Assembly: GCF_900114645.1 (NCBI RefSeq)
Contig: NZ_FOTR01000018.1
Coordinates: forward strand, 1-64,000
Reading direction: 5' to 3'
DNA length: 64,000 nt
Source of the DNA: Gracilibacillus orientalis
GTDB taxonomy: Bacteria > Bacillota > Bacilli > Bacillales > Amphibacillaceae
Shown here piece by piece: positions 17,645-27,045 of this stretch. A program made the translations under genes and the position numbers. Position 1 is the first letter of the stretch; each line of letters opens with the position of its first letter. The notes beneath the pieces are model-generated. The model ran no database searches. It saw nothing but the letters and a program-made list of their open reading frames with translations, and was not told the origin of the DNA.

Positions 17645-18340
17645 GTGAAAAATATAACTTTTGAAGCACAAGAAACTATATATGAAAATGCGCTATCTAG
17701 TGCAGATTCTATAGAGGATTGGGTAAATGAAGGTCAGGTAAAAACAAGTACTTGGAATAATAAATTGTTGTTAGAAAATAAGCTGGATCCAGAAGAATTT
17801 GGTGATCATGCTCATTGGTTGTTATGGTGCCCAATCGAATTCCCAGATAAAATTATGATAGAGTGGGATTTTTATCCATTAGAAGAACCTGGTCTTTGTA
17901 TGATGTTCTTTGCTGCAACAGGAATAAGAGGTGAAGATCTATTTGACCCATCATTGCCGAAACGAACTGGTTTTTATCCAGACTACCATTCCGGCAAGAT
18001 AAACACATTGCATCTATCTTATTTTAGACATAAACATGCAGAAGAACGTGCTTTTCGGACATGTAATTTACGGAAAAGTCATGGATTTCATTTAGTAACA
18101 CAAGCAGCTGATCCATTACCACCAGTAGAAGATGCTATAAATCCATATCATATGAAACTGATAAAATACGAGCAATTCGTTCATTTTTATATTAATGATT
18201 TACATGTACTTGAATGGGAAGATGATGGCTCAACTTATGGACCAATATATCAAGGAGGAAAAATAGGTTTTAGACAAATGGCACCCATGAAAGCAGCTTA
18301 TGCGAATCTTTCTATAAAAAAAGTCATGAAGAAAACCTAA
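17645..18340 (+). CDS. DUF1961 family protein (YesU-like)
   Basis: A 231-residue protein that matches YesU of the B. subtilis rhamnogalacturonan locus in length and in motifs such as HWLLWCPIEFPD, IEWDFYPLEEPG and GKIGFRQM. The fold is a concanavalin-type beta-sandwich; the family has no settled enzymatic role and may bind or cleave an oligosaccharide. No signal peptide. GTG is used as start: GGAGG lies 9 bases before it and an ATG at 17638 runs into a stop at once. Confidence 0.8.
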   Translation: MKNITFEAQETIYENALSSADSIEDWVNEGQVKTSTWNNKLLLENKLDPEEFGDHAHWLLWCPIEFPDKIMIEWDFYPLEEPGLCMMFFAATGIRGEDLFDPSLPKRTGFYPDYHSGKINTLHLSYFRHKHAEERAFRTCNLRKSHGFHLVTQAADPLPPVEDAINPYHMKLIKYEQFVHFYINDLHVLEWEDDGSTYGPIYQGGKIGFRQMAPMKAAYANLSIKKVMKKT

Positions 18341-18354
18341 TAGGAGGCATTTAT

Positions 18355-18996
18355 ATGTTAGGGAATGGATTTATAAGTAAATTTTATTTCTTCGGGGAAA
18401 CTGTACTGTTGTTATTATATGTGAATTTTTTATGGGTATGCTTTACACTTCTAGGTGCTATTGTATTCGGTATTGGTCCAAGTACTGTAGCAATGTTTAC
18501 CATTTTTAGAAGATGGTCCAAAGGTGAAGAGGATATACCTGCTTTTAAAGTATTTTGGCAAACCTTTAAAAAAGAATTTAAGCGAGCTAATGGATTAGGT
18601 CTTCTCATTCTTCTTTTTACGTATATGTTATATATAAATTTCAATTTTTTACAATTGGACAATGAATGGATGCAACAAATGATAAAGAACGTGTTAATAA
18701 TTGTTTCCGTTGTCTTTGGAATTATGGTTGCTTATATTTTTCCAATGTATGTGCATTATGATAACAAATTATATAATTATTTTAAAAATGCAATTCTTAT
18801 TACGATCTATTCACCAATACGAACCATTTACTTAATAGCAGCTTGTTTAACTTTATACTATTTATATTTTACGTTACCAGTATTCCTATTTTTTCTTGGT
18901 GGTAGTTTGTCTAGTTTAGTCATTATGTGGATCAGCTATCGTACATTTGTAAGGTTAGAAATAAAACAAGAAAAGCTGCAAGAAACGGAAGCATAA
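18355..18996 (+). CDS. DUF624 membrane protein (YesL-like)
   Basis: A 213-residue membrane protein with about five hydrophobic helices and the family signature near the N-terminus (LLYVNFLWVCFTLLGAIVFGIGPS, then a FRRW.KGEED loop). DUF624 proteins accompany sugar ABC importers and AraC-type sensors in Firmicutes; YesL is the B. subtilis counterpart in the same locus. The function is unknown; help to the importer or the sensor is a guess from linkage. AGGAGG lies before the ATG, 14 bases after the YesU-like stop. Confidence 0.8.
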   Translation: MLGNGFISKFYFFGETVLLLLYVNFLWVCFTLLGAIVFGIGPSTVAMFTIFRRWSKGEEDIPAFKVFWQTFKKEFKRANGLGLLILLFTYMLYINFNFLQLDNEWMQQMIKNVLIIVSVVFGIMVAYIFPMYVHYDNKLYNYFKNAILITIYSPIRTIYLIAACLTLYYLYFTLPVFLFFLGGSLSSLVIMWISYRTFVRLEIKQEKLQETEA

Positions 18997-19016
18997 TAGG
19001 TGAAGGAGTTTTTTAT

Positions 19017-20285
19017 ATGACGAGCACTCAAGCAGAAATTGAACCAGTACTATTAAGAAAACTTGATTTATTAAAATCCGGTAAAAATTGCAAGATGTTT
19101 CTCGGTGATTTGACTGGAGATGGAAGAATGGACCTGTTAATGGTTCAACCTGATGGAGGTATTGATGATAGGTATGTACCGCATCAAGTAGAAGCAATGA
19201 CCGCGTTTGACTTGGAAGGTAATATTTTGTGGCAAGTTGGTACCCCAAGTAAAGCACCAGGCGGTCCGGGAAGTGATTATCCTGTACAAATATATGATAT
19301 TGATGGGGATGGTTATAATGAAGTCCTCTGTGTGATGGAAAAACAATTCTATATCCTCGATGGTGCAACTGGCCAAACAAAAAAAAGCTATTCATTACCG
19401 AATGAGGAAGCACACGATTGTATTATTATTGCGAATTTAACAGGAAATCCGTTTCCACAAGATATCATTTTAAAAGATCGATACCATCAAATGTGGGCAC
19501 TTAATAATGAATTTGAATTGTTATGGACGCATAAAGGAAATATCGGGCACTTTCCATGGGTATTCGATTTTAATGGTGACGGAAAAGATGAAGTAATGGC
19601 AGGTTATGATTTTTTAAGTTCAGATGGCCAAATATTATGGTCTTGTCATGATCTAGACGACCATGCAGATTGTATATGGGTAGGAAAAATCCAATCAGGA
19701 ACTAGTGAAAACCAGATAGTAATTGGTGGTAGTGTAACGGTTTTATATGATTGGAAAGGAAATGAACGTTGGCGATATAATGACTCCATTGAATCGCAAC
19801 ATATTTGTTTAGGTAAATTTAGAAATGATTTACCTGGATTACAAATTGCCGGCTTAGACAGAATTATACGTGGTTCCAGCTATTCAGATGGGAGAGATGG
19901 TATCTTTTTGTTAGATGCAAATGGACAAGAAATTTGGAAAGAAAATAGAGTTACAGGTGGTTGGTTAACCATTATCGATACCATTAATAATTGGGACGAT
20001 CATGATCTAGATTATATTATAGCCTACAGACGAGGAGATAATGTATATCCAACAATCTATGATGGATATAAAAATGTAGTGACAACATTTCCTAAGGATG
20101 GCTACTTAGTGTTTGGGGATCTTACTGGAAATGAAAAAAATCAAGTTATCATTTATGATCAAACAACAGCTTATGTGTACGGAAGTGAATATATAGATCT
20201 TTCAGTGAAAAGTGGAAGAACTCAACTACAGAGTAAACGATCATATTCTGTTACATTATATCCAGGTGGAGAGTATTTAGATTAG
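19017..20285 (+). CDS. Cytosolic beta-propeller protein, PL11-like (FG-GAP/VCBS repeats)
   Basis: A 422-residue protein built from repeats with calcium-loop motifs such as GDLTGDGRMD, YDIDGDGYNE, FDFNGDGKDE and FGDLTGNEKN, alternating with ILW and MWAL strand motifs. This is the propeller type of rhamnogalacturonan lyases of family PL11 (YesW/YesX). It lacks the N-terminal beta-sandwich and linker of those ~600-residue enzymes and has no signal peptide. It could be a reduced lyase working on imported fragments or a binding protein; the sequence alone does not decide. The ATG at 19017 is chosen for GAAGGAG 8 bases upstream. It is the last gene of the locus. Confidence 0.65.
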   Translation: MTSTQAEIEPVLLRKLDLLKSGKNCKMFLGDLTGDGRMDLLMVQPDGGIDDRYVPHQVEAMTAFDLEGNILWQVGTPSKAPGGPGSDYPVQIYDIDGDGYNEVLCVMEKQFYILDGATGQTKKSYSLPNEEAHDCIIIANLTGNPFPQDIILKDRYHQMWALNNEFELLWTHKGNIGHFPWVFDFNGDGKDEVMAGYDFLSSDGQILWSCHDLDDHADCIWVGKIQSGTSENQIVIGGSVTVLYDWKGNERWRYNDSIESQHICLGKFRNDLPGLQIAGLDRIIRGSSYSDGRDGIFLLDANGQEIWKENRVTGGWLTIIDTINNWDDHDLDYIIAYRRGDNVYPTIYDGYKNVVTTFPKDGYLVFGDLTGNEKNQVIIYDQTTAYVYGSEYIDLSVKSGRTQLQSKRSYSVTLYPGGEYLD

Positions 20286-20377
20286 CAATTAATTCATTAG
20301 CGTAAGTATGTTACTAGGCTACATGTCACCTTAATAACGGAAGTAAACTAGAGTCTATTTAATTAGTTGTTTAAGCT

Positions 20378-20419
20378 AAAGAGCTATCTCATTGTCAACA
20401 GACTTTGAGATAGCTCTTT
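20378..20419. terminator. Terminator between the pectin locus and the chemoreceptor
   Basis: AAAGAGCTATCTCA and TGAGATAGCTCTTT form a perfect 14-bp stem followed by T on the plus strand and flanked by A, so it may serve both convergent genes. Confidence 0.85.
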
Positions 20420-20502
20420 TGTTTAATAGATAATATTGTCAAACTAAATTAATGTGTAATAATACTACAAAAGAAATTCGCAACAAGGAATTTGTGCCTT
20501 AC

Positions 20503-22665
20503 TTATACTTTGAATTTTGTCATCATTTCTTGTAGCTCTTCAGATAGTTGTTTTAATTCATCCGAAGTAGTAACAAGCGACTCACTTACTTTTAATTGTT
20601 CCTCAGTAGTAGCTGATACTTCCTCGCTAATTGCAGAAGATTGCTGTGCTGTTGCACTTACCTGGTGAATGGTTGAAGTCAATACCTCTTGGGAGTCTCT
20701 TAACTGCTGTATAGATTGAGTAACTTGCTGAATTTTGCCGGTAAATGTACCCATATTTTCTCCAACCCCATTTAATATTACTTGAGTCTCTTCTGCTTGA
20801 GTTACTTGTTCTTTAAAACGAGGTGTAGATTTCTCTAAAACTTCTAGCGTTTCATTTACTTCATTCACGATCCCTGTTGTAATTTCATCCACTTTATCAA
20901 TCGAGTCTTTAGATTGGGTAGACAGTTTTCTAATTTCATCGGCAACCACTGCAAAACCTTGACCAGCTTCTCCAGCACGGGCTGCTTCAATTGCAGCATT
21001 GAGTGAAAGTAAATTTGTTTGTTGTGCAATGTTCGTGAGCATTTCCATTACTTGATTGATTTGCTCTGTACTTTGTTTCAATGTATCTACTTTTTCGACG
21101 AGTGCATTTGTCATTTGCTCGCCATCTTTTGTTTTGGTTACTAACTCGTCCATCTTTTCTAAACCTTCATGACTTCGTTCTAGTACTTCTATCGCATGAT
21201 TTTCCATGACACTATTATTTTCGAATACATTCTCCACTTCATCATGAATATTGGATGCTAATGAATTACCTTTTTCTGCTTCATCTGTTAAGCCTGTAGC
21301 ACCACTGGCAATTTCTTCAGATGCAGCAGCTACTTCTTTAGCTGATTGTGATTGCATTTGAGAGATATCAGTTAATTCAATCGCAGCATTTAATACTTTG
21401 TTTGCAGATTCTCTCGTTTGATGCATCATACCTGCTATATTTTCAAGCATTTCATTAAAGCCTTCTGCTAGTTCACCTATTTCATCCTTACGTGATGTAT
21501 GATTTGATCTCACCGTTAAATCCCCTTGTTTCGCTGAAGCCATCAGATTTGAAACATCAGCAATTGGACGAGCAATTGTTTTGACTATTCTTCTAGCAAT
21601 GAAAAGAGAGATAATTAACGATAATATGACAATACCAGCTGTTACGTAAAAGATAATGGTGGTATCCTTAGTTAATTCTGCCTCAGAAACAGAACCTACT
21701 AAATACCAATCTGTCACATCTGAATCATCTTGGAAAATGAGTTGACCATTGTCTTCGGTCATGTTGTCTTCAGAGTCTACTGCAATTTGGTGATCATATG
21801 GTTGCGTTATTTCCTCGGTAGCAAAAGAAAAAACTACTTCATTATGTTGATCTACAATACTGGCTGAGCCTTCTTCCCCAAAACTAACGTCTTGTAGAGC
21901 ATCTTCAAATACGGCAGTATCTAATTCAACAATTAAAATATATTCTGTACCGCTAATTCTTAATTTTTGTCCAAAAGCAACTGAAGGTTGCTCCGAGGTA
22001 TCACTAATTCCTTGAGCAAGACCACCAATCCATGCTGTCGAACCTTCTGATTCAAGTGCTTCTTGATACCAGTCGGAACTAAAAACAGCTTCTTCTGGAA
22101 GCGTTTCTGAAGAAGATACTAATCTTTCTTTTTCAGTATGTAGTAGGTAAAGACTTACATTATTATCAATCATAGTAATTTGGTTTAGCTCATCATCAAT
22201 CGTACTTTTTAAATTGAAATAATCAAAATCATTTGTTTCTTCAAACCTATCCAGTTCGGCTAATGTATTGCTAAAGTTATCTGCCATTAAAATTTCTGTC
22301 ACTCGATCTTTATATTGATTCATTAAATAATCGAGTTTATCTCCAGATTGGACAATGGTTTGTTCAGAAGCCTCTGTTACTTTATCTTTAATAATACTAT
22401 TAGATATAAAATAAGAAGCAACTCCAACGATCACAACACTGATCAGTACAGTTACTAATATACTCGTTAATATTTTTGTACTAATGGAATCTTTTTTTGA
22501 CACATTTGTATCTTGTCGTATTAGATGTGCATCCTTACCGTTTTTGTTTAAACCTTTTATTTTTAGCTTACCTGTGGCATTTCTTATCTTTTTCGACGTG
22601 TTCATAAAAGCTTGTTTTGTTTTAATGAAACCGCTTTTACTTTTGCTTATAAATTTTTTTGCCAT
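20503..22665 (-). CDS. Methyl-accepting chemotaxis protein with long basic N-terminus
   Basis: A 720-residue chemoreceptor. An unusual cytosolic lysine-rich leader of about 65 residues precedes the first membrane helix (about 68-90). Then come an extracellular Cache-type sensor (about 95-335), a second helix (about 340-362), a HAMP domain (about 365-415) and a methyl-accepting signalling domain with the hairpin tip [22 protein letters not shown]. It relays an external signal to CheA/CheW; the ligand is unknown. Standing next to the pectin locus it might sense pectin sugars, but that is only proximity. A clear GGGG-rich ribosome site precedes the ATG. Confidence 0.92.
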   Translation of the reverse strand: MAKKFISKSKSGFIKTKQAFMNTSKKIRNATGKLKIKGLNKNGKDAHLIRQDTNVSKKDSISTKILTSILVTVLISVVIVGVASYFISNSIIKDKVTEASEQTIVQSGDKLDYLMNQYKDRVTEILMADNFSNTLAELDRFEETNDFDYFNLKSTIDDELNQITMIDNNVSLYLLHTEKERLVSSSETLPEEAVFSSDWYQEALESEGSTAWIGGLAQGISDTSEQPSVAFGQKLRISGTEYILIVELDTAVFEDALQDVSFGEEGSASIVDQHNEVVFSFATEEITQPYDHQIAVDSEDNMTEDNGQLIFQDDSDVTDWYLVGSVSEAELTKDTTIIFYVTAGIVILSLIISLFIARRIVKTIARPIADVSNLMASAKQGDLTVRSNHTSRKDEIGELAEGFNEMLENIAGMMHQTRESANKVLNAAIELTDISQMQSQSAKEVAAASEEIASGATGLTDEAEKGNSLASNIHDEVENVFENNSVMENHAIEVLERSHEGLEKMDELVTKTKDGEQMTNALVEKVDTLKQSTEQINQVMEMLTNIAQQTNLLSLNAAIEAARAGEAGQGFAVVADEIRKLSTQSKDSIDKVDEITTGIVNEVNETLEVLEKSTPRFKEQVTQAEETQVILNGVGENMGTFTGKIQQVTQSIQQLRDSQEVLTSTIHQVSATAQQSSAISEEVSATTEEQLKVSESLVTTSDELKQLSEELQEMMTKFKV

Positions 22666-22865
22666 AATAGAATCCCCCGTATTTCTTGTATTTAATAGTA
22701 AAGGCTTTCATAAATCGAATTAGGTATTAAATCTTGGTGTGTATGATTTTTGATCATTAAGGATTAGTTCAAATTGATTATAACATGTTTAGGATTAATT
22801 AACGACAAGAAACGGGAAACTTTTTACCTAATCAATAAAACAGGACTAAAGAACTAATTTTATCG

Positions 22866-22901
22866 CAAAAAAATGGCTCATACCATTCAATGGTATGAGC
22901 C
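22866..22901 (-). terminator. Terminator of the DsbA-like gene
   Basis: GGCTCATACCA (22875-22885) pairs with TGGTATGAGCC (22891-22901); on the minus strand it is followed by A and seven T. It lies 21 bases after the stop. Confidence 0.88.
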
Positions 22902-22922
22902 TATATTTGCAAGTAGCGTTTT

Positions 22923-23624
22923 TTAATTACAATTATCCCCGTCACAAAAACTACCTTGTTGCAGGTTCAAATTTTCTAATTGATTATTTTCTTCTTCGGC
23001 TACTTTTTCTAATGCTTGCATAAATGTTTCTATTGGTTGAGCGCCAGAAATAGCATATTTTTTGTTGAGAACAAAAAATGGGACGCCTGTAACTTCTAAT
23101 TGTTTTGCTTCTGCTTCATCTTGTCTGACTAATTCTGCATGGATTGTTTCATCATCTAAAATGCGTTGAACTTCTTGTTGATCAAAGCCAAGTTCCTTTG
23201 TAATAGATTGAAGCGTTTCTTTATCACTAGGATCTTTGGACAAGGTAAAGTAATGGTAAAGCATCGTATCTACATATTCTGTTTCGCGTCCCTGTTTTGC
23301 AGCATATTTACTTAACCGGTGTGCATCAAACGTATTCCCTGGTTTCATCGTGTCAAAAACAAAGTCCAAACCTAACGCTTTTGCTTGTTCACCAATTTGT
23401 TGATTGGCCTCTTTTGCTTGATTAATTGTCATATTGTATTTAGCGGCTAAAGATTCATGTATATTTTTCCCTGAATATTTAGCTGCGTTTGGATCTAACT
23501 CAAAGCTTTTATATTGAATCGAAACATCTAATTTTTGTGGAAATCTTTCCAACGCTTGTTCTAATCTTGTTTTACCAATATAACAGAATGGACAAACAAA
23601 ATCTGACCATATTTCAATTTGCAT
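22923..23624 (-). CDS. DsbA-family oxidoreductase (FrnE-like)
   Basis: A 233-residue cytosolic thioredoxin-fold protein. The CPFC active site (Cys11, Cys14) follows the first strand, the helical insertion is as in FrnE/DsbA-type 2-hydroxychromene isomerase-like proteins, and a cis-Pro motif GVPFFV sits near residue 180. The C-terminus ends in an extra cysteine pair, FCDGDNC. FrnE proteins are linked to resistance to disulfide and oxidative stress. AGAGAGGTG precedes the ATG. A monocistronic unit with its own terminator. Confidence 0.88.
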   Translation of the reverse strand: MQIEIWSDFVCPFCYIGKTRLEQALERFPQKLDVSIQYKSFELDPNAAKYSGKNIHESLAAKYNMTINQAKEANQQIGEQAKALGLDFVFDTMKPGNTFDAHRLSKYAAKQGRETEYVDTMLYHYFTLSKDPSDKETLQSITKELGFDQQEVQRILDDETIHAELVRQDEAEAKQLEVTGVPFFVLNKKYAISGAQPIETFMQALEKVAEEENNQLENLNLQQGSFCDGDNCN

Positions 23625-23716
23625 AAAAACACCTCTCTTAACCTTCTATCTTATTCTGACATAAAAACATCAGTCAAAGAAAGGAATTTGCTTAAGGAGG
23701 TGCTTGTACTGTGCTG

Positions 23717-25525
23717 TTATTTGTCCGTTTTATCTTTTCCTGTGTCTTCTTCTGTTATTTCCTCGATAATTTCTTCTTTCATATCATCATATATTTTATC
23801 CTTGAAATCATCATATAATTCTTCTTTCATATCATCATAAATTTCTTCTTTAAAGTCATCATAAAAATCATTTTTCATATCCTGATAGATATCTTCCTTG
23901 ACGTCATCTTTGAAATCATCACGGATATCTTCTTTTACTTCGTCTTTAAACTCATCTCTAAACTCACTTTTTACACGTTTTTCACGTTTTCTTCTATGGA
24001 GTCTTTGATCGAGTTTCCAATCCCTTCCTAGTGTGATAACAATGGAAATGATCATAAGTACCATTACAATTGCGAAAGGTAATGCAGCAATTATAGAAGC
24101 AGTTTGAAGCGCATTTAATCCGCCACCTCCACTAAAGAGTAGTACGCTTGCTGCACCAGCGATCAAGAATCCCCACGTTAACTTTACTGAGTTTTTGGGC
24201 TCCAGATCACCGTTAGATGTCATTGATCCTAATACAAATGATGCTGAATCGGCTGAAGTTATAAAGAAAATTAAGATTAAAAGTATCGCTAATGTATTGG
24301 TAATGATACTTAATGGCAGTTCGGCGAGTGTGGCAAATAATGCTAACTCAACATCTGAATTAATTAATTCAGCGAGACCTCCAGCTCCGTACATTTCAAT
24401 ATTTAATCCTGTACCACCAAAGGTAGTAAACCATATGACGGCAAGCAGGGAAGGGACAATTAGTACACCTGCCATGAATTCTCGGATGGTTCTCCCTTTG
24501 GAAATTCGAGCAATGAAAATTCCCATAAATGGAGCCCATGAAATATGCCATGCCCAAAAGAAGATGGTATTCGTTCCCAACCATTCACTTTCTGAGAATG
24601 GTGTTAATGTAAGTGCCATTGGAATAACGTTTGTTACATAACCACCTAATGTCGTAACAAAACTTTCGGCAATGAATAATGTAGGTCCGACGATAATAAC
24701 AAATAATAAAAGTAATCCAGCTACAACCAAGTTAATATTACTTAATATTTTAATTCCGCGGTCAAGACCACGAGCTGCTGAGAGCATAAATAATACTGTT
24801 ACGATACAAATAATCACTAATTGTGTCCACGGTGAGTTAGGGATTGGTGTGATATGAGATAATCCACCTGTAATTTGCATGGCACTTAAACCAAATGTTG
24901 TCGCAACCCCTGTACAAGTAGCTAATACGGCTAATGTATCGATAGTCTTCCCAGCCCAACCATTTACTCTGTCACCTAAAATAGGGTAAAATGCTGAACT
25001 TATTAATGCTGGACGGTCTTTTCGATACTGGACATAAGCTAAAGTCATCCCAACGATAGAAAAAATAGCCCAAGGGTGTAATGCCCAGTGATAGGAACCA
25101 TATCGTAATCCAGCTAATGCTGATTCCCTTGTTCCTGGTTCATAACCAAATGGTGGATCCATATAATATAGAACTGGTTCTGCAACTCCCCAGAATACAA
25201 ACCCAACACCAATACCAGCTGCAAACAACATTCCGATCCATGAGAACCATGAATATTCTGGTTTATCGTCTGGTTTCCCTAAACGAATTTTTCCATAAGG
25301 ACTTAAAGCTAATGCAATAACAAAAACAACAAACAAGGCTGTGATTAGCATGTAGAACCAACCAAAGTTTGTAATCATCCATTCCAGCCCTGCATTCGCA
25401 GCATTGTTTAAGGATGATGGCGATATAGCGCCCCAAAGTACGAAGACGGTAACTAAAATAGCTGAAATAAAAAATACTATGCCGATTTTCCCAACTTTAT
25501 CATTAATGGATTCCTCTTTTTTCAT
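23717..25525 (-). CDS. BCCT-family osmolyte transporter with repeat-rich C-terminal tail
   Basis: A 602-residue transporter with twelve membrane segments and the BCCT signature around GVGFVFWGVAEPVLYY and the tryptophan-rich helix WAWHISWAPFMGIF. It should import glycine betaine, choline or a similar osmolyte with sodium or protons. The normal fold ends near residue 510. An extra ~85-residue tail follows, made of near-octad repeats of the type DDFKEEIY / DDMKEELY. In BetP the cytosolic C-terminus senses osmotic state, so this tail may be a sensor or an oligomerisation helix. GAAAGGG lies well upstream of the ATG; the start is set by alignment to the family. Confidence 0.9.
   Translation of the reverse strand: MKKEESINDKVGKIGIVFFISAILVTVFVLWGAISPSSLNNAANAGLEWMITNFGWFYMLITALFVVFVIALALSPYGKIRLGKPDDKPEYSWFSWIGMLFAAGIGVGFVFWGVAEPVLYYMDPPFGYEPGTRESALAGLRYGSYHWALHPWAIFSIVGMTLAYVQYRKDRPALISSAFYPILGDRVNGWAGKTIDTLAVLATCTGVATTFGLSAMQITGGLSHITPIPNSPWTQLVIICIVTVLFMLSAARGLDRGIKILSNINLVVAGLLLLFVIIVGPTLFIAESFVTTLGGYVTNVIPMALTLTPFSESEWLGTNTIFFWAWHISWAPFMGIFIARISKGRTIREFMAGVLIVPSLLAVIWFTTFGGTGLNIEMYGAGGLAELINSDVELALFATLAELPLSIITNTLAILLILIFFITSADSASFVLGSMTSNGDLEPKNSVKLTWGFLIAGAASVLLFSGGGGLNALQTASIIAALPFAIVMVLMIISIVITLGRDWKLDQRLHRRKREKRVKSEFRDEFKDEVKEDIRDDFKDDVKEDIYQDMKNDFYDDFKEEIYDDMKEELYDDFKDKIYDDMKEEIIEEITEEDTGKDKTDK
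23741..23970 (-). repeat. Tandem repeats coding the BCCT tail
   Basis: On the minus strand, units of about 24 bases coding (D/E)D(F/M)K(E/D)(E/K)(I/L)Y recur, with F and M alternating so the larger period is about 48 bases. Upstream units are less regular (KEDIRDDFKDDV). This marks growth by duplication inside a coding region. Confidence 0.75.
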
Positions 25526-25858
25526 ATGTACCTATGTCATTTCTTTGTTGACATAGTTCCCCCTTTCTTATTGCAGATCTGATTAGCGAATAATATGCCT
25601 AATTGGTATACCCGGATTTCTACATATTTACACTATTATTTTTTAGCATAGCCATTTTTTTCAAAAAAATCAGTTAGATTAGACACTTTCTTTTTATTCG
25701 CACCGATTATAAAAATAAGTGAATATCCATGTCAAACGCCAGGACAAAGAAGGAGGTTGATACATATTCTAATATGAGTCCTTACTATGCACTGTTCTAA
25801 GAGGAAGAACTCAACTGCTTAGTGACTCGAATGTAGAAATCTGAGGAGGTGTTCGGTA
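25526..25858. other. Gap between BCCT gene and holin-like gene
   Basis: It must hold two divergent promoters. AAGAAGGAGGTTGAT at 25747-25761 is a strong ribosome site, but only very short ORFs follow it. No RNA gene or repeat is recognised. Confidence 0.4.
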
Positions 25859-26122
25859 GTGGAAGAATTTTTGTATTTACTACCAGAGGATTTTCACTTT
25901 ATCATACCAGCACTCTGGTTTATCGGATACGCTTGTAAGAGAACACCATTTATACCTGATTGGCTAATTATTTGGATTTTATTAAGCATTGGAGTCCTAG
26001 CAGCATGTAATTTATATGGTTGGAACATTCGATCAATTGCTGAAGGTATTATAGCAACTGGTTTAGCTGTATTTAGTCATCAAATTGTGAAACAAACTAG
26101 TAATAGAGTGGAAGAAGTATAA
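25859..26122 (+). CDS. Small holin-like membrane protein
   Basis: An 87-residue protein with hydrophobic segments (about 13-27, 36-52 and 63-79) joined by short charged turns and ending in a charged tail, as in phage holins of the Hol44 type. Its gene lies 13 bases before a peptidoglycan hydrolase, the usual holin-endolysin order. GTG start with GAGGAGG 9 bases upstream. No other phage gene is near, so it is a prophage remnant or a domesticated lysis or export pair. The holin call rests on size, topology and neighbour. Confidence 0.65.
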   Translation: MEEFLYLLPEDFHFIIPALWFIGYACKRTPFIPDWLIIWILLSIGVLAACNLYGWNIRSIAEGIIATGLAVFSHQIVKQTSNRVEEV

Positions 26123-26135
26123 GGGAGGGGAGTTA

Positions 26136-26996
26136 ATGGCTGAATTTCGTGGATTTCGAATTACAAGTTCTTACGGATACAGAACACATCCGATAAGGGA
26201 ATCGAGAGAATTTCATGCAGGTGTTGATTTAGTAAAATCACATCAAGCCCCAATCCAAGCATTTACTTCAGGTACAGTGATTTATGCTGGCTTTGGTAAA
26301 AGTGGTACAGGCTTAGGGGGATATGGAAATGTAGTCTTAATAAGAGATAGAAGTAACAGAGCACAGCTTTATGCACACATGGATTCTGTCGCTGTAAAGA
26401 ACGGTCAAACTGTATCTCAAGATCAGGTAATTGGTTATCAAGGAGCAACTGGGTTCGTTACAGGTTCACATATGCATTTCGAAGTACGTAAAAAAGTAGA
26501 GACTGCACCTCCATATGGATATCGGGCTGCTAAACCCTCATCTACATTGAGTCCAATATCTTATGTGAAGCAGTTTAGTCAAAACGAAAATTTAAAAGAA
26601 AAAAGTAATGGGACACAAGTGCGAAATCTGCAACGAGAATTATTAAAGCTTGGGTTTAATCTAAATAAATATGGTGCAGATGGTGTGTTTGGAAATGAAA
26701 CAGAATCAGCAGTAAAAGCATTTCAGCGATCCGAAGGTATAAAAGTAGATGGAATTGTGGGGCCAGTAACTAGAGCGAGATTAAACAAAAATACCACATT
26801 AGTAGCCAATTATCCTGGGATTATAAAGAGGGGAAGTAAGGGAGAAATAGTTGAAATTATTCAACGTAAAGTAGGTGCTAAAATCGATGGCATTTTCGGA
26901 CCAAAGACAAAGCAAAAAGTAAGACAATACCAAAGACGAAAAAATATAAAAGTGGATGGAATTGTAGGGCCAGAGACATGGCAAAAATTATTTTAA
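26136..26996 (+). CDS. M23 peptidase with two peptidoglycan-binding domains (endolysin-like)
   Basis: A 286-residue enzyme. The N-terminal M23 domain (about 5-140) has zinc ligands His27 and Asp31 (FHAGVD) and the HxH pair His112/His114, with His81 in YAHMD as further catalytic residue. Two PG_binding_1 repeats follow (about 150-218 and 222-285), each with a G.FG..T...V..YQ-type core. It should cut stem-peptide cross-bridges. There is no signal peptide, so export depends on the holin or lysis. GGGAGGGGAG precedes the ATG. Sharing an operon with the holin-like gene supports a phage origin. Confidence 0.9.
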   Translation: MAEFRGFRITSSYGYRTHPIRESREFHAGVDLVKSHQAPIQAFTSGTVIYAGFGKSGTGLGGYGNVVLIRDRSNRAQLYAHMDSVAVKNGQTVSQDQVIGYQGATGFVTGSHMHFEVRKKVETAPPYGYRAAKPSSTLSPISYVKQFSQNENLKEKSNGTQVRNLQRELLKLGFNLNKYGADGVFGNETESAVKAFQRSEGIKVDGIVGPVTRARLNKNTTLVANYPGIIKRGSKGEIVEIIQRKVGAKIDGIFGPKTKQKVRQYQRRKNIKVDGIVGPETWQKLF

Positions 26997-27045
26997 AAAG
27001 GAGGGAGACCTTCTTTTTCTTTTGCGGATAATGTTGATAAGTGGT

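Noticed and set aside
24195-24641. 148-codon ORF antisense to the BCCT gene
   Set aside because: Composition follows the antisense of a membrane protein gene; no ribosome site or homologous motif.
25747-25797. Very strong ribosome site followed by ORFs of only 6-8 codons
   Set aside because: Could be a leader peptide, but nothing in its sequence points to attenuation, and no terminator/antiterminator pair is seen.
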